Assembly (NCBI GenBank): GCA_036502085.1
Contig: DASXZD010000041.1
Location: 1 to 64,000 of the forward strand
Direction: 5' to 3'
DNA length: 64,000 nucleotides
From: PALSA-505 sp036502085
Lineage (GTDB): Bacteria > Actinomycetota > Actinomycetes > Streptosporangiales > Streptosporangiaceae
Shown: positions 41,731 through 50,270 of the stretch, piece by piece
Position numbering within the stretch: position 1 is the stretch's first letter
Layout of the letters: each line of letters opens with the position of its first letter
Notes under the pieces: model-generated
What the model was told of the DNA's origin: nothing
The model's input: only the letters and a program-made list of their open reading frames with translations
Database searches by the model: none
Translations under genes and position numbers: made by a program

Positions 41731-43647
41731 ATGTTCGAGACCATGACCGACCACGAGCCAGCCCGCGACACCGCCCCTCCCGCCGACCCCGGCATCCCCG
41801 CTGCTCCCGGCATCCCCGCTGCTCCCGGCGTCCCAGCGGCTTTCGGTGCTCCCGGCGACCCGGCCGGCTCCGGCGCCCCCGGCGCTGCGGCGGGCGGGGG
41901 TCAGGCGCTGGTGCCGCTGGAGGTGCTGGAGGCCGAGATCTGCACGCTGGCCGGGCACCTGGCCGCGACCACCTGCCGGTTCCTGCAGGCGCTGGGCGAC
42001 TACGATGCCCGCCGCGGCTGGGCGGAGTGGGACATGCCGTCGTGCGCCGCGTGGCTGTCGTGGAAGTGCCAGCTGGCCTCCGGGACCGCCCGCGAGCACG
42101 TCCGCGTCGCCCGGGCGATGCGGGCGCTGCCGACGATCCGCAGCGAGTTCGCGGCCGGCCGGTTCTCCTTCGCCAAGGTCCGCGCGCTGACCCGGATCGC
42201 CACCCCGGACAGCGACGCCGACCTGGCCGAGCTGGCCGCCCCGATGACCGCCAACCAGCTGGAGCGGTTCGCCCGCGCGCACCGGGTGATCACCGCGGCC
42301 GAGGACGAGCAGGTGCGGCTGTCCCGGCGGCTGACCTGGCGGCACAACGACGACGGCTCGCTGTCCCTCAGCGTCCGGCTGCCGCCCGAAGACGGCGCCG
42401 CGGTGCTGACCGCGCTGCGCGCCGCCATCACCGATAACCCGCCCGCCCCCGGCCCAGGTCCCGATGCCGGCCCGGTCTCCGCGGAAACGGCTGACGCAAT
42501 TGCGCCGGGCGTCTCCGCGGAAACGCCGGCCGCACTCTCGGGCCGCGCCTCCGCGCAAACGCGACCCGGCGGCGACACCCAGCCCGGCCCGGGCCCGACG
42601 GCCCAAGCCAACCCGCAGGGCGCTTCCGCGGAAGCACGCAACGCCAGCCAGCCCGAGGCCGGCACACCGGGCGGCGGCCAGCCTGACCCGGCCGAGCCCG
42701 GTACATCCCCCGCCGCCGGACCGGGGGCGCTGCTGGACCCGGCCCGGCCGCGGCCCACCTCCGCCAGCCTGGCCGACGCCCTGGTCGAGATCGCCGAGGC
42801 GTTCATCGCCGGCAAAACCCGCGACGCCCAGAACCCCGACGTCTACCAGGTCATCATCCACGCCACCCCCGACACCCTCACCCCCGCACCCGACCCGGAC
42901 CTGGACCGCGACACCGCCGCTCGGCACACCTCCCACGCCACCCCGGACACCCGCCAGACCGCCGCCCCCAGCGCTCGCGGCACCACACCGGCCGCCGCTC
43001 CCGGCCGGCCCGGCCGCCGGCCGGCCAGCCTCTGCCACATCCAAGACGGCCCCGCGATCAGCCACCACACCCTGCAGACCATCGCCTGCGACGCCATCCT
43101 GTCCTGGATCAGCCACGATCAGCACGGCACCACCCTGAACGCCGGCCGCCGCCGCCGCGACCCCAGCCCCGCGCTGCGCCGCGCCCTCGCCGACCGCGAC
43201 CACGGCCGCTGCCAGCGGCCCGGCTGCGACCGCCGCGCCAGCCAAGCCCACCACATCACCTGGTGGATCCACGGCGGCCCCACCAGCCTGGACAACCTGA
43301 TCAGCCTCTGCAAACGCTGCCACCGCCAGATCCACCACGGCCACCTCACCCTCACCACCGCCCAGCCCGGCCGGTTCACCTTCCGCCTGCCCAACGGCAC
43401 CCCCCTGCACACCAGCCCCCCGCTGCCCGCCCCCGACCGACAGGCCGGCGACTTGCACGACGCCGACATCACCCCCACCACCATCGTGCCCGGCTGGTAC
43501 GGCGAACGACTCGACCTCGACTTCGCCCTGACCATCCTGTTCGCCAACCAAGGCACCCGCCAAGCCCGCCAAGCCCGCGAGGCCCGCCAGCACGACCAGG
43601 CCACCACCCAGACCCGCAACCCCGACCCAGCCACCCAACCCGCATAA
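41731..43647 (+). CDS. DUF222 / HNH endonuclease domain protein (13E12 type)
   Basis: 638 residues. The N-terminal DUF222 domain runs from about residue 55 (VPLEVLEAEICTLAGHLAAT) to LSLSVRLPPEDGAAVLTALR. The C-terminal HNH nuclease contains CQRPGCDRRASQAHHITWWI, GGPTSLDNLISLCKRCHRQI and the last His in HHG. The two are joined by a low-complexity linker of about 170 residues rich in Pro, Ala and Gly, which carries four SAE(T/A)-encoding palindromic repeats. Short repeats also occur at both ends (PGIPAAPGIPAA, RQARQAREARQ). These proteins are multicopy in actinomycetes and associated with mobile DNA, but no mobility was shown here. Confidence 0.88.
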   Translation: MFETMTDHEPARDTAPPADPGIPAAPGIPAAPGVPAAFGAPGDPAGSGAPGAAAGGGQALVPLEVLEAEICTLAGHLAATTCRFLQALGDYDARRGWAEWDMPSCAAWLSWKCQLASGTAREHVRVARAMRALPTIRSEFAAGRFSFAKVRALTRIATPDSDADLAELAAPMTANQLERFARAHRVITAAEDEQVRLSRRLTWRHNDDGSLSLSVRLPPEDGAAVLTALRAAITDNPPAPGPGPDAGPVSAETADAIAPGVSAETPAALSGRASAQTRPGGDTQPGPGPTAQANPQGASAEARNASQPEAGTPGGGQPDPAEPGTSPAAGPGALLDPARPRPTSASLADALVEIAEAFIAGKTRDAQNPDVYQVIIHATPDTLTPAPDPDLDRDTAARHTSHATPDTRQTAAPSARGTTPAAAPGRPGRRPASLCHIQDGPAISHHTLQTIACDAILSWISHDQHGTTLNAGRRRRDPSPALRRALADRDHGRCQRPGCDRRASQAHHITWWIHGGPTSLDNLISLCKRCHRQIHHGHLTLTTAQPGRFTFRLPNGTPLHTSPPLPAPDRQAGDLHDADITPTTIVPGWYGERLDLDFALTILFANQGTRQARQAREARQHDQATTQTRNPDPATQPA

Positions 43648-43672
43648 CCACCCAGAGCCCAAGCCGGCCGGG

Positions 43673-44641
43673 CTACCCGATCACCGCTGTCTCAGCGAGA
43701 GATAGCGCCGTGGCGAGATCCGGAGCACTTCCCGTCCCGCCCAGGGCCTGAGTGGACGCCGCGCCCACGGCGCAGCCGAGGGCAGCCGCCTGCGGCAAAT
43801 CCAGGCCACGCAGCAACCCGGTGATCAGCCCGGCGTTGAAGCAGTCACCGGCGCCGGTGGTGTCGACCGGAGTCACGGGCGGCAGCCGCACGCTGTGCCG
43901 ACGCGCCCCCTCGGACTCAACGCATAGTGCTCCCCGGGAGCCGCGCTTGACCACGAGCCTGGATCCGCTGGCGGTCATGGTCCCGGCCGGATCTGTCATG
44001 GTGGCGACCGCCGCCTTCAGGGTGTCCTCGCCGGTGATGCGAATGGCCTCGGCCTCGTTGGGGAGGAGCAGGTCGGCCTGGGCCAGGACGGCGCGGAGCT
44101 GGTCGCCGCCCCACGTTTCGGCCGGGTCCCAGTTGGTGTCGATCGAGGTGGTGACGCCGGCGGCACGCGCTTGGGCCAGCAGGGCGGCCAGACCAGGGCC
44201 GAGCGATTCCGCGATGAGGAAATACGAGCTCACGTGGAGGTGCCTTGCTCCAGCGATCAGTCCCTCCGGTATGTCCTGTGCGGTGAGGGAGGCGACGGCG
44301 CCGGTCGCGGTCAGGATGGCGCGGTCTTCGCCGCGGGACAGGGCCACGGTCATGCCGGTGGGGAGGCTTGCCCGTACGGCTACGGCCGTGACATCGACGC
44401 ATTCGGCGGCCAGCTGGCTGAGCATGAAGTTCCCGGCCGGATCATCACCCACCGCAGCCACGAGGGCGACTCGCAATCCCAGCCGTGCCGCGGCCACGGC
44501 AGTGATCGCGGCAGATCCGCCGATCAGCAGGGATATGCGATCAACTAGCTTCTCCTGCTGGCCGAACTGCGGGATTACGTCGTCGTCGAGCACGAGCACG
44601 TCTGGGTTGCAGTCCCCCACGACCACCAGGTCGCACCTCAT
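43673..44641 (-). CDS. PfkB-family carbohydrate kinase
   Basis: 322 residues. N-terminal VVVGDCNPDVLVLDDDVIP, the glycine-rich IGGSAAITAVAAARLG and the catalytic DTTGAGDCFNAGLITGLLRG identify a ribokinase/PfkB sugar kinase. It lies downstream of the DeoR-type regulator with a 1-nt overlap (TGATG) and divergent from the agaS-like operon. A sugar or amino-sugar substrate within the same galactoside regulon is likely. The exact sugar cannot be named. Confidence 0.88.
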   Translation of the reverse strand: MRCDLVVVGDCNPDVLVLDDDVIPQFGQQEKLVDRISLLIGGSAAITAVAAARLGLRVALVAAVGDDPAGNFMLSQLAAECVDVTAVAVRASLPTGMTVALSRGEDRAILTATGAVASLTAQDIPEGLIAGARHLHVSSYFLIAESLGPGLAALLAQARAAGVTTSIDTNWDPAETWGGDQLRAVLAQADLLLPNEAEAIRITGEDTLKAAVATMTDPAGTMTASGSRLVVKRGSRGALCVESEGARRHSVRLPPVTPVDTTGAGDCFNAGLITGLLRGLDLPQAAALGCAVGAASTQALGGTGSAPDLATALSLAETAVIG

Positions 44642-45426
44642 CAGCCGGTGATCACGCGGGTGCCCGCATCGGCGAACCTGGCCGCGGCGGCGGCCGTGAT
44701 GCCTTCGTCGGTGACCAGCACGTCAACTTCGGCGGCGCTGCAGATGCGCGCGAACGCGCGGCGGCCGACCTTGGAGCTGTCGGCGACCACGGCGACCTGA
44801 TCGGCGCGGTCGGCCATCAGGCGGTTGATGCTCGCCTCGCCCTCATGGTGCGCGGTGGCGCCCGCGGCCGGGTCGATTCCGTCCACACCGAGGAAGGCGA
44901 TGTCGAGCGTCACCTGGTCGAGGATGCCGGTGGCGAGCGGGCCGATGAGCTCGTAAGACTGCGGGCGGGCGACACCGCCGGTCGCGACGATCTTGATGTG
45001 CTGGCGCACGGCGAGTTCGGTGGCGATGTTGAGTGCGTTGGTGACGACGGTGACCGCGGGCGCGGCGGAACCGGACCTGAGGTCGGCGCGGGTGGCGAGC
45101 GCCCTGGCCACCTCGGTGGTCGTGGTGCCGCCGTTCAGGCCCACGATCTGGCCCGGGCGGACCAGCGCGGCGGCCGCCACGGCGATGCGCTGCTTCTCCG
45201 ATGGATGCCGCTCGCTCTTGTACCGCAGCGGCAGGTCGTAGGTGACCCCCTGGGCCACCGCCCCGCCGCGGATCCGGGTGAGCATCTGCTGCCCGGCCAG
45301 TTCGTCGAAGTCGCGCCGTACCGTAGCCGCGGACACACCGAGCACCTCTGCTGCTCGCTCCACCTGCAGCTGGCCTTCGGTCGCAAGCAACTCGAGCAGC
45401 TCATTCCAGCGGCTGTAGCGACTCAC
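44641..45426 (-). CDS. DeoR/GlpR-family transcriptional regulator of the galactoside regulon
   Basis: 261 residues. The winged-helix N-terminus is SRYSRWNELLELLATEGQLQ with VERAAEVLGVSAATVRRDFD. The effector domain has GLNGGTTTTEVARALATRAD, the sugar-phosphate-binding motif of DeoR proteins. I use the GTG at 45426 because AGGAG ends 6 nt before it. The ATG at 45432 directly abuts the same AGGAG and would have no spacing. It probably represses its own operon and the divergent catabolic and transport genes through CGAGCA repeats, released by a sugar phosphate. Confidence 0.88.
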   Translation of the reverse strand: MSRYSRWNELLELLATEGQLQVERAAEVLGVSAATVRRDFDELAGQQMLTRIRGGAVAQGVTYDLPLRYKSERHPSEKQRIAVAAAALVRPGQIVGLNGGTTTTEVARALATRADLRSGSAAPAVTVVTNALNIATELAVRQHIKIVATGGVARPQSYELIGPLATGILDQVTLDIAFLGVDGIDPAAGATAHHEGEASINRLMADRADQVAVVADSSKVGRRAFARICSAAEVDVLVTDEGITAAAAARFADAGTRVITG

Positions 45427-45518
45427 TGGCATCTCCTGATCAATGAGCAATGACCCGCTTCGTGCGAGCGATCCTAGCTGTTAACATACGATTGATTTTG
45501 CAAGATACCAAGCATAAA

Positions 45519-45556
45519 CGAGCACGGAAATGCGAGCAGACGAGCACGGATGAGCG
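45519..45556. promoter_or_regulatory. CGAGCA repeat operator upstream of the agaS-like gene
   Basis: CGAGCA occurs at 45519, 45533 and 45541, with the variant TGAGCG at 45551. The last pair is spaced 10 bp, one helical turn. The same element occurs before the ABC transporter and GH4 genes. It is the probable binding site of the adjacent DeoR-type regulator. An ATG at 45550 lies inside the operator, which argues that the agaS-like gene starts further downstream. Confidence 0.6.
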
Positions 45557-45585
45557 ACCACGCTGGAGACGTGAGGTGCGCACGA

Positions 45586-46515
45586 GTGAACGCTAACAAC
45601 GACGCGGCCGTTGCCGGAGACATCGACGCGGAGGTGGCGTCACAGCCCGAATGCTGGCTGCGAGCCGCCGGGCTGGCCGCGGACGTGGCCGGGGTGCTGC
45701 CTGCCCGGGGGGAGCGGGTCGCGGTCACGGGCTGCGGTACCTCGTGGTTTATCGCGCAGTCTTATGCGGCTGCTCGCGAGGCGGCGGGACTGGGCGAGAC
45801 CGACGCGTTCGCCGCCTCCGAGTTCCCCGTCGGCCGGCGCTACGACCGGGTTGTGACGTTGTCGAGGTCGGGCACCACTACCGAGATCGTCGACCTGCTG
45901 GCCAGGATCGGCGGCGGCGCCCAGGCTGTCCCCACGGTGGCGATCACGGCGGTGCCCGGCACCCCGGTAGCAGCGGCCGCCGACGCCGTGATCGCGCTGG
46001 ATTTCGCCGACGAGCGTTCGGTGGTGCAGACCAGGTTCGCGACCACGGAGCTTGCGCTGCTACGCGCCCACCTGGGGCAGGACATCGCCCCGGTAGCCGA
46101 GGCCGCGCGGCGGATCCTCGCGGCGCCGTTGCCGCCGCAGCTGACCGCGGCCCGCCAGTTCACCTTCCTCGGCTCCGGCTGGACGTTCGGGCTGGCCAGC
46201 GAGGCGGCACTGAAGCTCAGGGAGGCGGCCGGGATGTGGACGGAGGCCTATCCGGCGATGGAGTACCGGCACGGCCCGATCGCGGTGACCGGGCCGGGCA
46301 GCGTGGTGTGGCTGCTGACCCCGGCACCAGAGGGTCTCGCCGGGGAGATCGCAGCGGCGGGCGGGCGGGTCTGGCAGGGCGAGCACGACGCGATGGCCGA
46401 GCTGGTGCGAGTCCAGCGGATCGCCGTCGCGGCGGCCAGGACTCGCGGGCTTGACCCCGACCGGCCGCCGAACCTGACGCGTTCGGTGATCCTGACGCCG
46501 GCCCGGCGAGGGTAA
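45586..46515 (+). CDS. SIS-domain sugar-phosphate isomerase/deaminase (AgaS-like)
   Basis: About 309 residues from the GTG at 45586, which has GAGGTG 7 nt upstream. Two SIS domains are present: VAVTGCGTSWFIAQSYAAAR with VVTLSRSGTTTEIVDLLARI, and FTFLGSGWTFGLASEAALKL with AYPAMEYRHGPIAVT. AgaS proteins deaminate galactosamine-6-phosphate to tagatose-6-phosphate. The next two genes encode a tagatose-6-phosphate-kinase-like enzyme and a bisphosphate aldolase, which fits this reaction. An upstream ATG at 45550 is less likely because it lies within the operator repeats. Confidence 0.82.
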   Translation: MNANNDAAVAGDIDAEVASQPECWLRAAGLAADVAGVLPARGERVAVTGCGTSWFIAQSYAAAREAAGLGETDAFAASEFPVGRRYDRVVTLSRSGTTTEIVDLLARIGGGAQAVPTVAITAVPGTPVAAAADAVIALDFADERSVVQTRFATTELALLRAHLGQDIAPVAEAARRILAAPLPPQLTAARQFTFLGSGWTFGLASEAALKLREAAGMWTEAYPAMEYRHGPIAVTGPGSVVWLLTPAPEGLAGEIAAAGGRVWQGEHDAMAELVRVQRIAVAAARTRGLDPDRPPNLTRSVILTPARRG

Positions 46516-46523
46516 CCGGCGCG

Positions 46524-47627
46524 GTGTCGCAGCGAATCCTGGTCGTCGCGCTCAATGCGGCGCTGGATATCACGCACGAACTCGAGCGCGTGGACTGGTC
46601 GGGCGTGAACCGGCCGGGCGCGGTACTGACCCGTCCTGGCGGCAAGGGGCTCAATGTTGCGCGGACGCTGCACGTTCTTGGCGCTGAGGTGCTCGTGACC
46701 GGCCTGCTGGGCGGCCGCACCGGGCATGCCGTGGCCGCGGCCCTGGCCGAGACCGGGCTGGCCGAATCCGGGCTCGCGGAAGCCAGGCCCACAGCAGCCA
46801 CGCTCGCAGAGTCCGGGGCCACAGAGCCCGGGGCCACAGCCAATGTCGCCACAGCCAATGTCGCCACAGCCAATGTCACTGTCGCGACCGCGTTCACCTG
46901 GATCGCGGGCGAGACCAGGCGGACCTTCGCCGTGGTCGATTCCGCGCGCGGCCAGACGGCGCTGTTCAACGAGCCGGGGCCGCTGGTTTCGGCGCGGGAG
47001 TACTTGTCGTTTCGGGTTCGGTATGAAGCAGAGCTTGCGCGGTGTGCTGTCGTCGTGCTCACCGGGAGCTTGCCGCGCGGGCTGCCCGAGGGCAGTTACG
47101 GCGAGCTGATCCAGCTGGCCGCGCAGGCGGACGTGCCCGTGGTGCTCGACGCCGAGGGGCAGGCGCTGAGGCGCGGCGTGGTCGCGCGGCCGACCATCGT
47201 CAAGCCCAATCTGGCCGAGCTGGAGGGCGCCGTCGGCCGGTCGCTCGGTGATCCCAACCGGGCAGCAGCGGGTGATCTCGACGAAGGCGCGGTGATGGCC
47301 GCGGCGGCTGAGCTGAGAGGCGAGGGAGCGCAGGCGGTGGTGGTGTCGCTGGGGGCGCACGGGCTGCTGGCCGCCACGTCGGACGGGGGGTGGCGGGCCG
47401 TGCCGCCGGCCCGGGCGGGCGGCAACCCGACCGGGGCGGGCGACGCAGTCGTTGCGGGGCTGGCGCATCAGCTGCTGCTCGGCAGGCCGTGGACGGAGCG
47501 GCTGCGGCACGCGACGGCGCTCGGCTCGGCGGCAGCGGCAGCGCCGGCGGCCGGCGAGTTCGGCCTGGCCGACTATCGGCGGGCGCTGGCCGAAGTCCGC
47601 GTCTCCAGGATTGCGGCGGCGCGCTGA
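46524..47627 (+). CDS. PfkB-family hexose-phosphate kinase (tagatose-6-phosphate / 1-phosphofructokinase-like)
   Basis: 367 residues, GTG start 8 nt after the agaS-like gene. LacC/FruK features: LNAALDITHELERVDWSGVN, RPGGKGLNVARTLHVLGAEV, VVLTGSLPRGLPEGSYGELI and the catalytic GNPTGAGDAVVAGLAHQLLL. It should phosphorylate tagatose-6-phosphate to the 1,6-bisphosphate. An extra 45-residue Ala/Thr-rich segment (about residues 75-120), built of short tandem repeats, is inserted where relatives have a simple loop. Overlaps the aldolase gene by 1 nt. Confidence 0.85.
   Translation: MSQRILVVALNAALDITHELERVDWSGVNRPGAVLTRPGGKGLNVARTLHVLGAEVLVTGLLGGRTGHAVAAALAETGLAESGLAEARPTAATLAESGATEPGATANVATANVATANVTVATAFTWIAGETRRTFAVVDSARGQTALFNEPGPLVSAREYLSFRVRYEAELARCAVVVLTGSLPRGLPEGSYGELIQLAAQADVPVVLDAEGQALRRGVVARPTIVKPNLAELEGAVGRSLGDPNRAAAGDLDEGAVMAAAAELRGEGAQAVVVSLGAHGLLAATSDGGWRAVPPARAGGNPTGAGDAVVAGLAHQLLLGRPWTERLRHATALGSAAAAAPAAGEFGLADYRRALAEVRVSRIAAAR
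46833..46877 (+). repeat. 15-nt minisatellite, three identical units
   Basis: GCCACAGCCAATGTC repeated three times in a row, encoding (Ala-Thr-Ala-Asn-Val)3 in the kinase insertion. Degenerate copies precede it. In-frame units suggest slippage expansion tolerated in a surface loop. Confidence 0.9.
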
Positions 47628-48460
47628 TGCCCGCCGTCGGGCTGGGCGAGATCGTGGCGCCGGTCAGCGCGGCCGGGCGGGGCGTCGGCGCGTTCAACGT
47701 CATCGGGATCGAGCACGCCGAGGCGATCATCGCGGGCGCGGAGGCGGCGGGCGCGCCGGTGGTGCTGCAGATCAGCGAGAACTGCGTGGCCTACCACGGG
47801 ACGCTGGCGCCGGTCGGGCAGGCCGCGCTGGCGATCGCGCGGGCCGCTGCCGTCCCGGTGGCCGTGCACCTGGACCATGCGACCAGCACGGAGCTGGTGC
47901 AGAGCGCGGCCGGGCTGGGGTTCGGTTCTGTCATGTATGACGCATCAGTGCGCAGTCATGCGGAGAACGTCCGGGCGACGGCCAGCATCGCGGCCTGGTG
48001 CCACGATCGCGGGATGTGGGTCGAGGCGGAGATCGGCGAGATCGGCGGCAAGGACGGCGTGCACGCCCCGAGCGCGCGGACCAGGCCGGATGAGGCCGCC
48101 GCCTACGCCGCCGCGACCGGCGTGGACGCGCTGGCGGTCGCGGTCGGCAGTTCGCACGCGATGCTCACCCGCGATGCCGTTCTTGACCTGGGTCTGATCG
48201 AAAGGATTCACGCCGCGGTCGGGATTCCGCTCGTCCTGCACGGTTCGTCGGGCGTGCCCGACGAAATGATCGCCGCGGGGGTCGGCGCCGGGCTCACGAA
48301 GATCAACATAGCGACGCAGCTGAACAAGGAGTTCACCGCGGCGATCCGCGCGTTCCTGGCCGCGGACGCCCAGGTCACAGACCCGCGCCGCTACCTGGCC
48401 GCCGGCCGGGACGCGATCGCGCGGGAGGTCACCCGCCTGCTCCGCGTGATCGGTGCCTAA
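47627..48460 (+). CDS. class II fructose/tagatose-bisphosphate aldolase
   Basis: 277 residues. Class II signatures: GVGAFNVIGIEHAEAIIAGA, VAVHLDHATSTELVQSAAGL with zinc ligand His84, VEAEIGEIGGKDG, and IPLVLHGSSGVPDEMIAAGV with KINIATQLNKEF. It cleaves a ketohexose bisphosphate to dihydroxyacetone phosphate and glyceraldehyde-3-phosphate. Third gene of the agaS-kinase-aldolase operon. Its stop overlaps the convergent ABC permease stop by 4 nt. Confidence 0.88.
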   Translation: MPAVGLGEIVAPVSAAGRGVGAFNVIGIEHAEAIIAGAEAAGAPVVLQISENCVAYHGTLAPVGQAALAIARAAAVPVAVHLDHATSTELVQSAAGLGFGSVMYDASVRSHAENVRATASIAAWCHDRGMWVEAEIGEIGGKDGVHAPSARTRPDEAAAYAAATGVDALAVAVGSSHAMLTRDAVLDLGLIERIHAAVGIPLVLHGSSGVPDEMIAAGVGAGLTKINIATQLNKEFTAAIRAFLAADAQVTDPRRYLAAGRDAIAREVTRLLRVIGA

Positions 48461-49335
48461 GTCCCGGCCAGCCCGGTGGCGGCGACCGACCTGACGAAGT
48501 AGCGCTGCGCCGCGAAGAAGATGATCAGCATGGGGATCAGGCTCATGACGTTGCCGGCCATCAGCAGCGGCCATTCGGTCGAGTGCGCGCCCTGGAATGT
48601 CGCCAGGCCGAGCGGCAGTGTCATCTGGTTCGTGGAGTCGATCGCGATAAGCGGCCACAGGAAGTTGTTCCACGAATCCAGGAAGGTCAGCGCGGCCAGC
48701 GTTGCGAGGGCGGGCATCGACAATGGCAGCACGATCCGCCACAGCACGGTCAGCCGATTCGCCCCGTCTACTCGGGCTGACTCTTCGTATTCAACTGGAA
48801 GCGTTCGGAAAAATTGCCTGAGAAAGAAGACGCCGAAGGCGGTAGCCGCGTTCGGCACGATGAGCGCGCCGATGTGGTTGATCCCGATCCCGGCGAGCAG
48901 GTGAATGCCGAGCCATTTCGTGATGATGAACTGCGGGATCATCGTGACCTGGAATGGCACCATTAGCGTGGTCATGATCAGCACGAACAGGGCGCCCCGG
49001 CCGAGGAACCGAAGCCGGGCGAACGCGTAGCCGGCCAGCGAGCACAGCACCAGATTGCACAGCACGGTGGCGACGGCCACGACGGCGCTATTAATGAAGA
49101 ATCTTCCGAACGGTGCCGCGTGCAGCGCGTCCGGATAATTGGCGAACCTGATGACGTGCGGGGTCAGGACCGGCGGGAAGCGCAGCGCTTCGGCCGGCGT
49201 CTCGACCGAGGTCACGAGCAGCCAGATAAACGGGAAGATGAGAATCAGGCTGGCCGGCAGCAGCACCAGGTGCCATCCGCTGAACGGGAGCCTGAAACGG
49301 CGGCGGCGGGCGCCCGCGTGCGTCTGGGCGCTCAT
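48457..49335 (-). CDS. ABC sugar transporter permease (MalG-like, CUT1)
   Basis: 292 residues, six membrane helices. The cytoplasmic EAA loop is PVEYEESARVDGANRLTVLW with RIVLPLSMPALATL. N-terminal helix: WHLVLLPASLILIFPFIWLL. It ends the binding protein-permease-permease operon. No ATPase gene is present, so a shared MsiK-type multiple-sugar ATPase elsewhere in the genome is expected. The start overlaps the upstream permease stop by 4 nt. Confidence 0.9.
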   Translation of the reverse strand: MSAQTHAGARRRRFRLPFSGWHLVLLPASLILIFPFIWLLVTSVETPAEALRFPPVLTPHVIRFANYPDALHAAPFGRFFINSAVVAVATVLCNLVLCSLAGYAFARLRFLGRGALFVLIMTTLMVPFQVTMIPQFIITKWLGIHLLAGIGINHIGALIVPNAATAFGVFFLRQFFRTLPVEYEESARVDGANRLTVLWRIVLPLSMPALATLAALTFLDSWNNFLWPLIAIDSTNQMTLPLGLATFQGAHSTEWPLLMAGNVMSLIPMLIIFFAAQRYFVRSVAATGLAGT

Positions 49336-50270
49336 GAGCGGTAATAAGTGAATCGCCGGCCGACCCGGAACTGGATCGCCGTGACCACCAGGATGATGAG
49401 GAACAGGAAATAGGCGATGGCCGACGCGTAGCCGAAGTTGAAGTCCTGGAAGGCCTGCTCGTAAAGGTAATAAACCAGGACGCTGGTGCTGTTCAGCGGC
49501 CCGCCCTGGGTGCTCAGGTACACCTCGTCGAACAGCTGCAGCGCGTTGATCGTCAGCCAGACGGCCAGGAACAGCGAGGCCGGGCTGAGCAGCGGCAGCG
49601 TCACCCGCCGGAAGGTCTGCCAGCGGCTCGCGCCGTCGGTCGCGGCCGCGTCGATGAGCGGCTGCGGTATCCCCTGCAGCGCGGCGAGGTAGATCACCAC
49701 GGCGAACCCGGTCCAGCCCCAGATCGTCATGATGACGATCACGTAGAGCGCCTCGGACGGCGAGTTGAGGAACTGCTGCTGCGGGATGCCCAGCCGGTTG
49801 AACAGGTAGTTAACCACGCCGTAGGAGGGGTCGAACAGCCAGATGAAGACGATCGCCTCGCTGATCGTGGAGATCGCCATGGTCGCGTAGGCGGCGGTCC
49901 GGTAGAACGTGATGAACCGGATCTTCCGGTTCATCGCCATGGCCAGGAACAGCCCGGCGATCATCGTGCCGGGCACGAACAGCGCGGTGTAGACGAGCGT
50001 GTGCCCGAGGGCCTGGGCGACGACCGGATCGTGCAGCATCGCGCGGTAGTTGCGCAGCCCGACGTACGGAGTGCTCGGTGAGAGCAGGTTATTGCGCTGG
50101 AACGACATGACCGCCGACCAGATGACGGGAACCGCGCCGAACAGCAGGATGATCGCGACTCCCGGCGTCACGAACGCCCAGCCGGCGAACTGCTCCGAGC
50201 CGGTGATCCGGGCGCGAGCACTGACCCGGGCGCGAGCGCTTCCCCGGGCGCGGGCGCGAGCTACGGTCAC
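49332..50270 (-). CDS. ABC sugar transporter permease (MalF-like, CUT1)
   Basis: 312 residues from a GTG at 50270 that overlaps the binding-protein stop as GTGA. Six helices and the EAA loop LQGIPQPLIDAAATDGASRW with TFRRVTLPLLSPAS are present. The first 20 residues are an odd Arg-Ala run (ARARARGSARARVSARAR) made by repeats of a GCGCGAGC-like unit. They precede the first helix, and positive charge there fits a cytoplasmic N-terminus. Confidence 0.9.
   Translation of the reverse strand: MTVARARARGSARARVSARARITGSEQFAGWAFVTPGVAIILLFGAVPVIWSAVMSFQRNNLLSPSTPYVGLRNYRAMLHDPVVAQALGHTLVYTALFVPGTMIAGLFLAMAMNRKIRFITFYRTAAYATMAISTISEAIVFIWLFDPSYGVVNYLFNRLGIPQQQFLNSPSEALYVIVIMTIWGWTGFAVVIYLAALQGIPQPLIDAAATDGASRWQTFRRVTLPLLSPASLFLAVWLTINALQLFDEVYLSTQGGPLNSTSVLVYYLYEQAFQDFNFGYASAIAYFLFLIILVVTAIQFRVGRRFTYYRS

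Noticed and set aside
41731..43647. DUF222/HNH gene as evidence of a prophage or integrated element
   Set aside because: No integrase, attachment-site duplication or other phage genes were found around it.
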